Shown here in pieces: positions 7,638-17,500 of a DNA stretch of 56,253 bases. Location: contig LWTN01000240.1 in assembly GCA_002101225.1 (NCBI GenBank), positions 1 to 56,253 of the forward strand, read 5' to 3'. The position numbers and the translations under genes are program-made. The first letter of the stretch is position 1; every line of letters starts with the position of its first letter. This DNA comes from Cycloclasticus sp. symbiont of Poecilosclerida sp. M (lineage in GTDB: Bacteria > Pseudomonadota > Gammaproteobacteria > Methylococcales > Cycloclasticaceae). Below the pieces are notes generated by a model that did no database searches, was not told the DNA's origin, and saw only the letters and a program-made list of their open reading frames with translations.

Positions 7638-9149
7638 ATGATAGACGTAAAGCAAACGCCATCCTCTTATTTTTATTTGCATGCACTATTTGCAGGGGCA
7701 CTTTTACCGTTCGCTTTTGCACCTTATGAGTTGCCATTTTTAGCTGTTGTAAGTTTGTGTTTATTGCTCCAGCTAGTGCAACATGCAAAGCCACGTTCTT
7801 CTGCACTCATCGGGTATTACTTTGGTTTGGGTTACTTCGGCCACGGAATTTACTGGGTCTACTTTAGTATCCACCACTTTGGGAATGCGCCCCTGTGGCT
7901 AGCCGTTATTATTATGCTCGGCATGGTGGCCATCTTAGCGGGCTATATCGCGGCCTTGTGTTGGTTAGTGAATAAATTTTTTAGACAAACCTTATGGGCG
8001 CGCTATCTACTGGTTTTTCCGGCTTTATGGGTGTCATTCGAATGGTTTAGGTCAATTTTGTTTACTGGGTTTCCATGGTTGAGCCTCGGGTTTAGTCAGC
8101 TCAATACATGGCTGTCGGGTTGGGCGCCTGTCGTCGGTGTGTTTGGCGTGTCTTGGGGTGTCGCTTTAACTGCGAGCGCTTTATTTTACTTGTTTCAATC
8201 TAGGCTTATTAAAGCGAGTCAACTGTTAGCTATTATGCTGCTCTGTGCCGTATGGGGTGGTGGCTTAGGCTTATCCCAAATCGGATGGAGTGAAAAGGCA
8301 GGTGAGTCAATAAAAGTAGCGCTATTGCAAGGAAATATCCCGCAAGAAATAAAATGGATGCCCAGCTTTTTACCGCGCAATATCAATATCTATGAAGATA
8401 TGACGTTGCAGCAGACCGAGGCAGATTTGATAATTTGGCCAGAAACTGCAATCCCTGCGTTTTATCACCGTATTGAGAGCAATGTGTTGCGGAGGCTTAA
8501 GCTAAGAGCTGAAACGCAACAGCAGGATGTTGTGATGGGTTTGCCCGTGCTGGATGACGCGAGACGGTTTTATTTTAATGGACTGTTGAGTGTCCGTCAG
8601 CCTAAAGAAATTTACTTTAAACGGCACTTGGTCCCGCTCGGTGAATATATGCCGCTAAAGCCCCTCTCGACTATTATTCTTAAATTTTTAAATATTCCGC
8701 TATCCGATTTTAACGCAGGCGCAGATGAACAGCCTCTGTTGCAGGCCGCGGGCTATCCCTTTGCTTCGTCAATTTGTTATGAAGATGTTTTTCAAATAAC
8801 GTCTTTAGACGGTTTGCCAGAGGCGGCGTACCTAGTCAATGTCAGTAATGATACGTGGTTTGGCGATACCATAGCCCCTTTTCAACATCTAGAAATGGCG
8901 CGCATGCGTGCTTTGGAAAGTGGGCGTTATCTATTAAGGTCAACCAACACAGGCCTCACAGCCATTGTAGGCCCGAAAGGCGAGCTGCTTAAGCAAGCAC
9001 CGATGTTTAAACGTTTTGCACTCACAGGGAGTCTCACACCTATGAAAGGTGCTACGCCCTTTGTAGCGGGTGGTTGGTGGCTTGTTTTGGCCTTAAATTT
9101 TGTCGTGCTATTAACCAGCCTCCGTTGCTTAGATAGTGCAAGACGCTGA
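7638..9149 (+). CDS. lnt: Apolipoprotein N-acyltransferase Lnt
   Basis: An inner-membrane enzyme of 503 residues that N-acylates the lipid-modified N-terminal cysteine of lipoproteins. The N-terminal half has about six to seven hydrophobic segments (residues 12-210). The periplasmic nitrilase domain follows, with catalytic triad Glu269 (WPETAIP), Lys328 (YFKRHLVPLGEY) and Cys380 (SSICYEDVF). A final membrane segment lies near residue 480. It is last in the miaB-phoH-ybeY-corC-lnt operon, 49 bp after corC, and converges with the zinc-ribbon gene 2 bp away. Confidence 0.96.
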   Translation: MIDVKQTPSSYFYLHALFAGALLPFAFAPYELPFLAVVSLCLLLQLVQHAKPRSSALIGYYFGLGYFGHGIYWVYFSIHHFGNAPLWLAVIIMLGMVAILAGYIAALCWLVNKFFRQTLWARYLLVFPALWVSFEWFRSILFTGFPWLSLGFSQLNTWLSGWAPVVGVFGVSWGVALTASALFYLFQSRLIKASQLLAIMLLCAVWGGGLGLSQIGWSEKAGESIKVALLQGNIPQEIKWMPSFLPRNINIYEDMTLQQTEADLIIWPETAIPAFYHRIESNVLRRLKLRAETQQQDVVMGLPVLDDARRFYFNGLLSVRQPKEIYFKRHLVPLGEYMPLKPLSTIILKFLNIPLSDFNAGADEQPLLQAAGYPFASSICYEDVFQITSLDGLPEAAYLVNVSNDTWFGDTIAPFQHLEMARMRALESGRYLLRSTNTGLTAIVGPKGELLKQAPMFKRFALTGSLTPMKGATPFVAGGWWLVLALNFVVLLTSLRCLDSARR

Positions 9150-9151
9150 AA

Positions 9152-9661
9152 CTATTTACTGAAACGAGCGAAACGCGTCTTGTGACACTTGGGACACGGT
9201 GGAATGTGCCCAGTTTTTTTAAAGTTAAGCGTCTGCTTACACGCGGTGCAGCTGAGCGTTCCAGACCCGGTAACTTCACCTGAATGATAGAGTATGGTTT
9301 CTTTGGTTTGTAGGTTAAAGGCGTTCCATTGTAGCTTTGTTCTATCGGCAACAATGTTGAACCATTCATCCGCTTTTCCCTCTAGCAGAGTCGATTCAAA
9401 AGCGAGCCAGTCCGAAAATTCGGCCTGTGTCTGATGCAAATAGGCCGAGACATCTTGCAAATCTCTTTTTAGATAACAGGCTATTTTCTCAGACTCTTCA
9501 AGGGTTAGTTCACCCAGCTCGTGGGCTTTATTTTGTGCTTGTTTAAGGTGTTCTTCAAACGATGGTATCGTTTTTTCTTCGGTGTGTTTAATGGCCTCAG
9601 TTAAATGTTCAGCCATTTTGTCATAAGCTCTGAGAAACTTATCTTGAAATGGACTTGTCAT
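9152..9661 (-). CDS. Zinc-ribbon-containing protein, YbeL/DUF1451 family
   Basis: A 169-residue soluble protein. The N-terminal two thirds is helical and charged, with a likely coiled-coil character (residues 1-100). The C-terminus is a zinc ribbon with two CxxC pairs, CTACK and CPKCHK, about 23 residues apart. YbeL family members lie near leuS in E. coli too, which supports the call; function is unknown. It is divergent from leuS across 87 bp and converges on lnt. Confidence 0.82.
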   Translation of the reverse strand: MTSPFQDKFLRAYDKMAEHLTEAIKHTEEKTIPSFEEHLKQAQNKAHELGELTLEESEKIACYLKRDLQDVSAYLHQTQAEFSDWLAFESTLLEGKADEWFNIVADRTKLQWNAFNLQTKETILYHSGEVTGSGTLSCTACKQTLNFKKTGHIPPCPKCHKTRFARFSK

Positions 9662-9748
9662 ACGACCCCCTCGCGGAATTCGCTTTAGGTTTGCGGGCAG
9701 CTAAGGTATTCTAGCGCCTGTCTTAATAGTGTGCTTGGCGGTGCGTAA

Positions 9749-12199
9749 ATGCAAGAAGAATATCAACCTTCTCGAATAGAAAAATCAGTACAAGAGAAGT
9801 GGCAAAACGAAGGTTCGTTCGAAGTTAACGAGGACTCAAAAAAGGAAAAGTATTACTGCTTATCTATGTTCCCTTACCCAAGTGGGCGTTTGCACATGGG
9901 GCACGTGCGTAATTACACGATTGGCGACGTGATTAGCCGTTACCAGCGGATGAAGGGTAAAAATGTGTTGCAACCGATGGGCTGGGATGCATTTGGCTTG
10001 CCTGCAGAAAATGCTGCGATGAAGCACGGTGTGCACCCAGGTGATTGGACGCTCGAAAATATCGATTATATGCGTGACCAGCTTAAGCGTTTGGGTTACG
10101 GCTACGACTGGAAGCGCGAAGTTGCTACCTGTTCACCCGATTACTATCGCTGGGAACAGTGGATGTTCACACGCTTACTAAAAAAAGATTTGGTTTACAA
10201 AAAAACCGCCCCGCTTAATTGGTGTACAGACTGTAATACGGTGTTAGCTAATGAACAGGTTATTGATGGCCGTTGCTGGCGTTGTGACACGACGGTTGAA
10301 AAGCGCGAAATATCACAGTGGTTTATGCGTATAACGGAGTATGCAGATGAGCTGCTAGATTCATTAAAGCAGCTTGAGGGTTGGCCAGAACAAGTACGTT
10401 TAATGCAGCAAAATTGGATTGGACGCTCTGAAGGGGTTGAGGTTTCTTTTGCAATGGAGGGCGATGCGGAGCCGCTGTCGGTTTACACAACGCGTCCGGA
10501 CACATTGATGGGCGTAACATATCTTGCCGTTTCAGCAGAGCACCCCATCGCAATACAAGCGGCTGAGAATAATGATGAGATTTCAGCGTTTATCGCAGAA
10601 TGTAAAAGTATGGAAACGTCCGAGGCTGCGATTGAAACGATGGAGAAGAAGGGCGTTGACTCTGGTGTAAAAGTGACACACCCCCTTACTGGAGGAAAGG
10701 TACCCGTTTGGATAGCAAATTTTGTGCTGATGAATTACGGAACAGGTGCGGTGATGTCGGTACCTGCCCACGATCAACGTGACTATGAATTTGCGAAAAA
10801 GTACTCGCTATCCATAAAACAAGTTATCGAACCAAAAGAAGCTGAATCAGTCGATTTAAAACAGGCGGCCTATATGGGTAAAGGGGTCTTAGTTGATTCA
10901 GCTCAATTTGATGGCTTGAATTTCCAACAAGCCTTCGACGCAATTGCAGATGCGCTTGGAGAAAAGAATAGCGGGGAAAAGAAGGTAAACTACCGTTTGC
11001 GTGACTGGGGGATTTCGCGCCAACGCTATTGGGGCACGCCGGTTCCGGTGATTTATTGTAAGGCGTGTGGCGCAGTCCCTGTACCAGATGATGAGCTCCC
11101 CATCGTTTTACCCAAAGACGTTTCACTCGATGGTGTGGGCTCTCCGCTAGCGCGATTAGAGTCGTTTAAAAAAACAAACTGCCCATCTTGTGGTAGAGCT
11201 GCGGAACGTGAAACAGACACTTTCGATACGTTTATGGAGTCTTCATGGTATTTCGCTCGTTATTGTTGTGCGGATAATGACCAAGCAATGCTGGATGAAC
11301 GTGTAAATCATTGGTTGCCGGTAGATCAATATGTGGGTGGTATAGAGCACGCTATTTTACACTTATTGTATTCGCGTTTTTATACAAAATTATTGCGTGA
11401 TGAAGGTCTTGTAATGTGTGACGAGCCCTTTAAAAATTTGTTAACCCAAGGGATGGTTTTAAAAGACGGTATTAAAATGTCCAAGTCAAAAGGCAATACC
11501 GTTGACCCACAAGGGCTAATTAAACAATATGGTGCCGATACAGTCCGCCTGTTCACCATGTTTGCCGCGCCACCCGAGCAGTCGCTGGAGTGGTCAGAGA
11601 GCGCTGTGGAAGGTGCATTCCGGTTTATTCGCCGCTTATGGCGGCAAGTGTATGAACAAGTAAATAGTACGCAGCTTGAAGGTTCGACTGATGAGGCGCT
11701 GGATTCTGCTGGCAAGCAACTCAATCGCTTATTGCATGAAACATTGAGCAAGGTCGATGACGATTATGGACGTCGTTTAATGTTCAATACAGCTATCGCT
11801 GCAAACATGGAGTTGCTCAACGCTTTGACTAAGTACAAGGTTGAATCAGTCGCAGCTAATAGTTTACGTGTTCAGTGTGTTGAGGCGATTGTGTTGATGT
11901 TAGCACCGATTACCCCACACGTTTGTGACGAGCTATGGCGTGCCTTAGGTTATGAGGAACCTCTAATTGATGTAGTCTGGCCTCAGCACGATGCGTCGGC
12001 TTTATTGCTAGATGAGATTGAACTGGTTGTGCAGGTTAATGGTAAGTTGCGGGCTAAAATAAAAGTTGCGGCGGGTGCTGATAAAGAAACGATAGAAAAA
12101 TTGGCCTTATCGGAGGACAATGTGCAAAAATTTATTTCCGATAAGCCCGTGCGACGGGTTATTATTGTGCCTAATAAATTAGTTAACATTGTTATTTAG
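9749..12199 (+). CDS. leuS: Leucyl-tRNA synthetase
   Basis: A class Ia synthetase of 816 residues, the usual bacterial length. The HIGH motif is HMGH at residues 49-52 ([16 protein letters not shown]). The zinc-binding segment has paired cysteines near 157-175. The CP1 editing domain contains TTRPDTLMG and the downstream [23 protein letters not shown] is at 576-580. An anticodon-binding helical domain and a C-terminal domain complete the protein. It heads the leuS-lptE-holA run. Confidence 0.98.
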   Translation: MQEEYQPSRIEKSVQEKWQNEGSFEVNEDSKKEKYYCLSMFPYPSGRLHMGHVRNYTIGDVISRYQRMKGKNVLQPMGWDAFGLPAENAAMKHGVHPGDWTLENIDYMRDQLKRLGYGYDWKREVATCSPDYYRWEQWMFTRLLKKDLVYKKTAPLNWCTDCNTVLANEQVIDGRCWRCDTTVEKREISQWFMRITEYADELLDSLKQLEGWPEQVRLMQQNWIGRSEGVEVSFAMEGDAEPLSVYTTRPDTLMGVTYLAVSAEHPIAIQAAENNDEISAFIAECKSMETSEAAIETMEKKGVDSGVKVTHPLTGGKVPVWIANFVLMNYGTGAVMSVPAHDQRDYEFAKKYSLSIKQVIEPKEAESVDLKQAAYMGKGVLVDSAQFDGLNFQQAFDAIADALGEKNSGEKKVNYRLRDWGISRQRYWGTPVPVIYCKACGAVPVPDDELPIVLPKDVSLDGVGSPLARLESFKKTNCPSCGRAAERETDTFDTFMESSWYFARYCCADNDQAMLDERVNHWLPVDQYVGGIEHAILHLLYSRFYTKLLRDEGLVMCDEPFKNLLTQGMVLKDGIKMSKSKGNTVDPQGLIKQYGADTVRLFTMFAAPPEQSLEWSESAVEGAFRFIRRLWRQVYEQVNSTQLEGSTDEALDSAGKQLNRLLHETLSKVDDDYGRRLMFNTAIAANMELLNALTKYKVESVAANSLRVQCVEAIVLMLAPITPHVCDELWRALGYEEPLIDVVWPQHDASALLLDEIELVVQVNGKLRAKIKVAAGADKETIEKLALSEDNVQKFISDKPVRRVIIVPNKLVNIVI

Positions 12200-12233
12200 C
12201 GATAAATTAAAGCTGTCTGGAAGGGGCAACCGA

Positions 12234-12767
12234 ATGAAGAGAATGAAAAAACCTACGTTAACTTTGCTAGTAAATATTTTACTGCTGGTTTTATTATCAG
12301 CGGCATTATCTGGTTGTGGCTTCAAGCTACGCGGCGCTGACATGCCAGAAGGAATGCAAAAAATCTATGTAAAAGGGTCAGGTCAAAGTGATGTGGTAAA
12401 AGACTTAAAGACATTATTGGGTTACACACCTTCGGGTGTGGCTGCGAGCGAGAAAGATGCAGAGGCGATTCTTGAAATTAATGATGAACTAATAAAAAGA
12501 AGGACAATTAGTGTGGGTTCTTTAGGTCGAACGCGTGAATCGGAGCTCCAATACACTGTTGTGTATACACTAACTAATGCGCTGGGTGAAATGATACTAG
12601 CGAATCAGAAGCTATTTTTAGTGCGTGATTTCATTGATGATGCGGATGACGTGATAGGTCGCCAAAATGAGGCAGAGCTTATAGAAAGAGAGCTCAAAAG
12701 AGATGCGGCAAGTCAAATCATAAGACGCTTGCAAGTGCTCAAACCCGTTGCTACAACTGCACAATAG
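12234..12767 (+). CDS. lptE: LPS-assembly lipoprotein LptE
   Basis: A 177-residue outer-membrane lipoprotein that plugs the LptD barrel. The signal sequence ends in LSGC with lipidated Cys28, followed by the family hallmark GFKLRG. The frame is open to 12189 inside leuS. ATG 12234 was chosen because it follows GGAAGGGG (12219-12226) at normal spacing and gives a proper lipoprotein signal peptide. It lies in the conserved position between leuS and holA. Confidence 0.92.
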   Translation: MKRMKKPTLTLLVNILLLVLLSAALSGCGFKLRGADMPEGMQKIYVKGSGQSDVVKDLKTLLGYTPSGVAASEKDAEAILEINDELIKRRTISVGSLGRTRESELQYTVVYTLTNALGEMILANQKLFLVRDFIDDADDVIGRQNEAELIERELKRDAASQIIRRLQVLKPVATTAQ

Positions 12768-12798
12768 GCGATTATTCTAGTGTTGTACCTTTAGATAG

Positions 12799-13839
12799 AT
12801 GAAGGTAGATGTCTCACAGTTAGCTAAAAATGTTCAAAAAAGTTTAGCATCGGTCTATCTTGTTTCAGGTGATGAACCACTTCAGCTAGGCGAGTCCGTC
12901 GGTTTAATACGCAAACAAGTACGGGCTAATGGTTTTTCTAACCGCATAGTCTTAGATGGCGATGTGCGCTTTGATTGGAAGTTGTTGGCGGCGGCTTGTA
13001 TGAGCCAATCACTGTTCGCAGAAAAAAATCTCATTGAGTTAAATTTACCGACGGCAAAACCGGGCAAAGAAGGAAGTGCCGCAATCGTTGATATTATTGG
13101 GCAGCTATCAGGTGATAATGTGCTTATTATTATTGCCGGAAAGCTTGATGCCACTGCAAAAAAGTCTCGTTGGTTCAAGGCCATTGAGTCGCAAGGTGTT
13201 GTAGTCCAAATATGGCCAATCGAAGGTGTGAAGCTCGTTAATTGGCTGAAGCAAAGATTGCAACAAAAACAACTTAAGCTGAACGATGAAAGCGTAAAAT
13301 TTTTGATGCAATGTGTGGAGGGTAATTTGTTGTCGGCTGCACAAGAGATTGAGAAACTTCATGTGTTGTATGGATCAGCTGAGCTTTCGCTAGAGCAAAT
13401 TACTTTATCTATTGCTGATAATTCGCGTTACGATGTGTTTAAGTTGACCGATAGTATGTTACTGGCTGATGCGTCACGCGTTATGCATATATTAAAAGCC
13501 TTACGTGCTGAAAAAATCGCCGCAGCTGTTGTGCTGTGGGCTTTGTCACGTGAGATAAGAATATTATCTGCGTTGAGTTTTGAGAAAAGTGGCTCAGGGC
13601 GTTTAGATAAAGTGTTCCAGAAGCATAGAATTTGGGATTCAAAAAAAGCAGTGTATTTGAAAACAATAACGAGAGGCAGACTGGCGCATTGGCACGGCCT
13701 GTTGCAATGTTGCTCAGATGCAGATTTAATGATTAAAGGGTTAAAAAAAGGAAATGAGTGGCTTGTTTTTGAGCAAATCTGTTTGGGTGTTTGTTGTCCT
13801 GAGAGGGTTAAAGACACAGCATCAGCGATCATTATTTAA
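12799..13839 (+). CDS. holA: DNA polymerase III delta subunit HolA
   Basis: Clamp-loader delta subunit, 346 residues, which opens the beta sliding clamp. The start (VYLVSGDEPLQLGE) matches the family motif for the AAA-like domain I. A middle helical domain and the C-terminal collar domain follow. There is no functional Walker A, as expected for delta. It is the third gene of leuS-lptE-holA; 51 bp separate it from proA, which has its own strong ribosome-binding site. Confidence 0.93.
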   Translation: MKVDVSQLAKNVQKSLASVYLVSGDEPLQLGESVGLIRKQVRANGFSNRIVLDGDVRFDWKLLAAACMSQSLFAEKNLIELNLPTAKPGKEGSAAIVDIIGQLSGDNVLIIIAGKLDATAKKSRWFKAIESQGVVVQIWPIEGVKLVNWLKQRLQQKQLKLNDESVKFLMQCVEGNLLSAAQEIEKLHVLYGSAELSLEQITLSIADNSRYDVFKLTDSMLLADASRVMHILKALRAEKIAAAVVLWALSREIRILSALSFEKSGSGRLDKVFQKHRIWDSKKAVYLKTITRGRLAHWHGLLQCCSDADLMIKGLKKGNEWLVFEQICLGVCCPERVKDTASAIII

Positions 13840-13890
13840 AAGTTTCAATTAAATGATAAAACGCGAAATACTAAGATATAAGGGAAAGAA

Positions 13891-15150
13891 ATGAGTGAGT
13901 TACTAAAATACATGCAAGGGCTTGGCTCGCGAGCAAAGGCTGCAGCGCGAGTGATTGCTCGGGCGGATACGGGTCAAAAAAATGAAGCTTTGGAGCAAAT
14001 TGCTAAGCAAATTGAAGTTCGGCAAGCTGATATCTTGAAAGCGAATGCACTTGATATGAAAGCGGGTGAGAAAAATGGTTTAGATGCTGCTTTATTAGAT
14101 CGCCTAAAACTCGATGAGGAGCGCGTGGCAGCGATGGCGGAAGGTCTGCGTCAAATAGCGAGCTTGCCAGACCCTGTTGGTGAAATGGGTCAGATAAATG
14201 CTAGGCCTTCAGGTATTAAGGTGGGTCAAATGCGTGTGCCACTTGGGGTGATTGGGATTATTTATGAATCCCGCCCAAACGTGACAGCGGACGCAGCGGC
14301 TTTATGCCTTAAGTCGGGTAATGCGTGTATTTTACGGGGCGGTTCGGAAGCAAAATATTCAAATCAGGCTATAGCAGCTTGTATTGATGAGGGCTTACAA
14401 AGAGCGGGCTTGCCTGTTGATGTGGTGCAAGTTATCGAAACAACAGACCGTAATGCAGTGGGCGAACTGATCAAGATGGAAGGCTTTGTTGATGTCATTA
14501 TCCCGCGTGGTGGTAAGGGGCTTATTGAACGTATTACAAAAGATGCACGTGTTCCAGTCATCAAACATTTACACGGCGTCTGCCATGTGTATATCGATGA
14601 TAAAGCCGATTCAGAGATGGCTAAGTCGATAGCATTTAATGCGAAAACACAGCGCTATGGAACGTGCAATACGATGGAGACTTTATTAGTTTCTCGAAGT
14701 GTGGCGCCTTCTTTATTGCCAGAACTTGCAAAGATGTATTTGGACGAAGGTGTCGAGCTACGTGGCTGCGAAAAAACATGTCAGATTATAGGTGACTGTC
14801 ATCTTGCCACCGAAGCTGACTGGGATGAGGAGTATCTAGCGCCTATTTTGTCCATCCGAGTGGTTAAAGATATCGATATGGCGATGGAGCATATCCATCA
14901 GCACAGTTCAGGGCATACTGAATCAATCGTAACGAGTGATTATTCGAGGGCGATGCGTTTCTTGCGTGAAGTGGATTCGAGCTCAGTGATGGTGAATGCC
15001 TCCACACGTTTCGCTGACGGTTTTGAATATGGTTTGGGCGGTGAAATTGGCATCAGCACAAATAAATTGCACGCACGTGGGCCCGTTGGCTTGGTCGGGT
15101 TGACGACGCAAAAATACATCGTCTTAGGTGAAGGGCATATTCGCCAATAA
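13891..15150 (+). CDS. proA: Gamma-glutamyl phosphate reductase
   Basis: A 419-residue NADPH-dependent enzyme of proline synthesis that reduces gamma-glutamyl phosphate to glutamate-5-semialdehyde. The aldehyde-dehydrogenase fold is evident. The catalytic cysteine lies in [11 protein letters not shown], around residue 257; [14 protein letters not shown] and the C-terminal [17 protein letters not shown] are classical ProA blocks. AAGGGAAAGAA sits just before the ATG. Its stop overlaps the nadD start by one base (TAATG). proB is not in the window. Confidence 0.96.
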   Translation: MSELLKYMQGLGSRAKAAARVIARADTGQKNEALEQIAKQIEVRQADILKANALDMKAGEKNGLDAALLDRLKLDEERVAAMAEGLRQIASLPDPVGEMGQINARPSGIKVGQMRVPLGVIGIIYESRPNVTADAAALCLKSGNACILRGGSEAKYSNQAIAACIDEGLQRAGLPVDVVQVIETTDRNAVGELIKMEGFVDVIIPRGGKGLIERITKDARVPVIKHLHGVCHVYIDDKADSEMAKSIAFNAKTQRYGTCNTMETLLVSRSVAPSLLPELAKMYLDEGVELRGCEKTCQIIGDCHLATEADWDEEYLAPILSIRVVKDIDMAMEHIHQHSSGHTESIVTSDYSRAMRFLREVDSSSVMVNASTRFADGFEYGLGGEIGISTNKLHARGPVGLVGLTTQKYIVLGEGHIRQ

Positions 15151-15815
15151 TGACGCTTGACCTGATTGGGGTATATGGCGGTACATTTGATCCAATTCAT
15201 TTAGGACATGTGCAGGCTGCGAGTGAAGTGCAAAGAAAGCTAGGAATGCGCGAAGTTAGAATGGTGTTGTCTGCAACGCCTCCCCATCGCGAAACACCTT
15301 TTTTGTCGGCCCAAAAGCGTTTTGAATTATTGCAGCTAGCGCTGAAAGAGAATTCTAGTTTAATTGCTGACGATATAGAGCTGGAGCGCAGCGGTTCTAG
15401 TTATATGGTGGATACGCTACGCTTAATGCGTCATCAGTTGCCAACAACGGCTATTGCATTGATTTTAGGTATAGAGGCCTTTAATCATTTGCAGTCTTGG
15501 TATGAGTGGCAAGAACTCATTGAACTCGCGCACATTGTAGTGACGGATAGGGCGAGCTTTGGTAATGAACTTAATATAGAACTTAATGCTTTTGTGAAAA
15601 AGCACGAAACGCAAGAGTTGAGTCAATTAAAAGAGTTAACGCATGGTAAAATATACAGGCAAAACGTTACGCCGTTTGAAGTCTCGGCCACACAGATAAG
15701 AAGTGATATACAGCAAGGGATATCAGTGGCTGATTTTTTAGCGCCTCAAGTGTGGCAAAAAATTGAGCAGTTAAATTTGTACGGTACAAAAAAATTAATC
15801 TTAAATAACAATTAA
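15150..15815 (+). CDS. nadD: Nicotinate-nucleotide adenylyltransferase
   Basis: 221 residues; transfers AMP from ATP to nicotinate mononucleotide in NAD synthesis. GVYGGTFDPIHLGHV carries the nucleotidyltransferase HxGH at residues 17-20, and VSATQIRSDI is the C-terminal (S/T)xxxR motif. It is coupled to proA by a one-base overlap and lies 3 bp before rsfS, the common nadD-rsfS pair. Confidence 0.95.
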   Translation: MTLDLIGVYGGTFDPIHLGHVQAASEVQRKLGMREVRMVLSATPPHRETPFLSAQKRFELLQLALKENSSLIADDIELERSGSSYMVDTLRLMRHQLPTTAIALILGIEAFNHLQSWYEWQELIELAHIVVTDRASFGNELNIELNAFVKKHETQELSQLKELTHGKIYRQNVTPFEVSATQIRSDIQQGISVADFLAPQVWQKIEQLNLYGTKKLILNNN

Positions 15816-15818
15816 TCA

Positions 15819-16160
15819 ATGAGTAAAAAACTGATAGCAATGGTTATAGATGCGCTGGAAGAAAAAAAAGCAAAAGAAATAGAAGTGTTTGACGTGGCAG
15901 ATAAATGCTCGTTTACAGATTACATGGTCGTAGCGAGTGGTAACAGTAATCGGCAAGTTAAGTCATTAGCTAACGAAGTGGTTATGAAATCTAAGGCAGC
16001 TGGCCTTCCGCCAATAGGCGTTGAAGGAATGGATGTGGGTGAATGGGTGTTGGTTGATTTAGGAGATGTTATTGTGCATGTGATGCAACCACAAACAAGA
16101 TCCTTTTATCAGCTAGAAAAATTATGGTCCGTAGAAGTTTCCGAAGCTGAAGCGAGCTAG
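15819..16160 (+). CDS. rsfS: Ribosomal silencing factor RsfS
   Basis: 113 residues of the Iojap/RsfS family, which binds uL14 and blocks subunit joining during starvation. Recognised by DVADKCSFTDYMVVASGNSNRQVKSLA (continuous block at residues 25-51) and the C-terminal LGDVIVHVMQPQTRSFYQLEKLW block. In most relatives rlmH follows directly; here an OmpA-like lipoprotein gene with its own terminator lies between them. Confidence 0.95.
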   Translation: MSKKLIAMVIDALEEKKAKEIEVFDVADKCSFTDYMVVASGNSNRQVKSLANEVVMKSKAAGLPPIGVEGMDVGEWVLVDLGDVIVHVMQPQTRSFYQLEKLWSVEVSEAEAS

Positions 16161-16183
16161 AGTACATAATTAGGATAAATTCA

Positions 16184-16217
16184 TAGTTTGTTCAGTAAAC
16201 TAGGTTAGTATTTAACC
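16184..16217. promoter_or_regulatory. Two adjacent short inverted repeats upstream of the OmpA-like lipoprotein gene
   Basis: TAGTTT-N7-AAACTA (16184-16202) is followed immediately by GGTTA-N5-TAACC (16203-16217), 79 bp before the lipoprotein ATG. They could be operator half-sites, or a weak structure at the end of the proA-nadD-rsfS transcript; there is no T-run. A good AGGAGAG precedes the ATG at 16296, but I see no convincing -35/-10 pair. Confidence 0.3.
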
Positions 16218-16295
16218 AATAAGTTTAAGATTTATTGTGTTTGTTAAATACGCTAAAACACTTAGAAGTTTGGGCGTTCATAAATAGGAGAGAAT

Positions 16296-16955
16296 ATGAA
16301 AATTAACAAAAGTATCTATAAAGGATTGTTGGTTGGGCTCGTTTTTGTAACGGTCGGTTGTACAACTATTAACCCCTATACTGAAGAACAACAAACGAGT
16401 AATGCTGCTAAAGGCGCGGGTATTGGGGCCGTAACAGGAGCGCTAATTGGCGCGATGAAGGGGGATAGGAAAACAGCTTTAAAAGGCGCATTACTTGGAG
16501 CCGCAGCAGGTGGTGGCATTGGGTATTACATGGACGTTCAAGAAGCTAAATTGCGCCAACAATTACGCGGTACGGGTGTTAGCGTTAGTCGTGTAGGTAA
16601 CCAGCTGACTTTGAATATGCCAGGCAATATTACATTTAGTTCAGCGAGCGGAAACATCAACGCTGGCTTTTATAGTGTGTTGAACTCGGTGGTTATTATC
16701 TTAAAAGAATATGCCGATACCCAAGTGACGGTAACAGGGCACACCGATAGTGTGGGTGATGCAACGTATAATCAAGGTTTGTCTCAGCAGCGCGCGAGCA
16801 GTGTTGCGAGTTATCTTCAGCAACAAGGTGTTGCAGGTCAGCGCATTAGCATAGTGGGTGCGGGTGAGAATCAACCTGTAGCAAGCAATGTTACCGCGCA
16901 AGGCCGCGCACAAAATAGGCGTGTAGAAATCACGTTGATTCCGTTAAATGGATAA
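16296..16955 (+). CDS. OmpA-family lipoprotein with glycine-zipper segment (YiaD-like)
   Basis: 219 residues. A lipoprotein signal peptide ends VTVGC with Cys22. A glycine-zipper region follows (about residues 39-85: GAGIGAVTGALIGA, then GALLGAAAGGGIGYY), which tends to insert in membranes. The C-terminal OmpA peptidoglycan-binding domain (about 105-219) carries VTVTGHTDSVGDATYN and the ending GRAQNRRVEI. It probably tethers the outer membrane to peptidoglycan. It is a self-contained unit: a 135-bp leader, strong AGGAGAG ribosome-binding site and its own hairpin terminator. Confidence 0.9.
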   Translation: MKINKSIYKGLLVGLVFVTVGCTTINPYTEEQQTSNAAKGAGIGAVTGALIGAMKGDRKTALKGALLGAAAGGGIGYYMDVQEAKLRQQLRGTGVSVSRVGNQLTLNMPGNITFSSASGNINAGFYSVLNSVVIILKEYADTQVTVTGHTDSVGDATYNQGLSQQRASSVASYLQQQGVAGQRISIVGAGENQPVASNVTAQGRAQNRRVEITLIPLNG

Positions 16956-16990
16956 AATATCTTGCGACAACAGTTCGCACTGAGGAACGA

Positions 16991-17018
16991 AAAAACGGCT
17001 TGTAAGAGCCGTTTTTTT
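16991..17018 (+). terminator. Rho-independent terminator after the OmpA-like lipoprotein gene
   Basis: AAAAACGGCT (16991-17000), loop TGTAAG, then AGCCGTTTTTTT (17007-17018): a 7-bp GC-containing core extended by A-T pairs and ending in seven T. It is a textbook intrinsic terminator 35 bp after the stop at 16955, but it also ends only 11 bp before the rlmH start codon. Confidence 0.9.
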
Positions 17019-17029
17019 AACCTTTTAAA

Positions 17030-17500
17030 ATGAAACTTAAAATCTTATCTATTGGTGCAAAAATGCCGACTTGGGTTCAGCAGGCTTACGCTGAATACGC
17101 TAAAAGAATGCCGAGAGAGTGTTCTATACAGCTTGTAGAAATAGCGTCTGCTAAAAGAAGCAAGAAAAGTGACATTAAGAAAATTAAAGAAGAAGAAAAG
17201 TCGCGTTTATTAAACGCCGTTAATTCGACTGATTATGTCGTTGCGTTGGATGAGAAAGGGAAAGCGTGGTCAACGGCCGATACGGCAAAAAAAATGTTGA
17301 GTTGGCAAGGCGTTCATCAAGTGGTTGTGTTGTTAATCGGTGGGCCTGATGGCTTGCACGAAGCTTGTTTAGAAAGGGCTAATGAGTGTTGGAGTTTATC
17401 CGCATTGACTTTCCCTCACCCATTGGTGCGCGTCATTTTAGCTGAGCAGCTCTATCGCGCGTGGAGCTTGATGAATAACCACCCTTACCACCGCGAGTAA
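17030..17500 (+). CDS. rlmH: 23S rRNA pseudouridine-1915 N3-methyltransferase RlmH
   Basis: 156 residues; an SPOUT methyltransferase acting on pseudouridine 1915 of 23S rRNA. Family blocks are all present: MKLKILSIGAKMPTWVQ at the start, LLIGGPDGL for S-adenosylmethionine binding, LSALTFPHPLVRVILAEQLYRAW, and the terminal NHPYHRE. The ATG lies 11 bp after the terminator T-run and lacks a clear ribosome-binding site. The gene overlaps maf by one base (TAATG). Confidence 0.95.
   Translation: MKLKILSIGAKMPTWVQQAYAEYAKRMPRECSIQLVEIASAKRSKKSDIKKIKEEEKSRLLNAVNSTDYVVALDEKGKAWSTADTAKKMLSWQGVHQVVVLLIGGPDGLHEACLERANECWSLSALTFPHPLVRVILAEQLYRAWSLMNNHPYHRE

Noticed and set aside
9662-9748. leuS promoter candidate TTTAGG-N17-TATTCT
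   Set aside because: Only 3/6 and 4/6 matches; too weak to call.
12189-12233. Upstream extension of lptE into leuS
   Set aside because: The extension has no ribosome-binding site and would bury the lipoprotein signal; ATG 12234 has GGAAGGGG at proper spacing.
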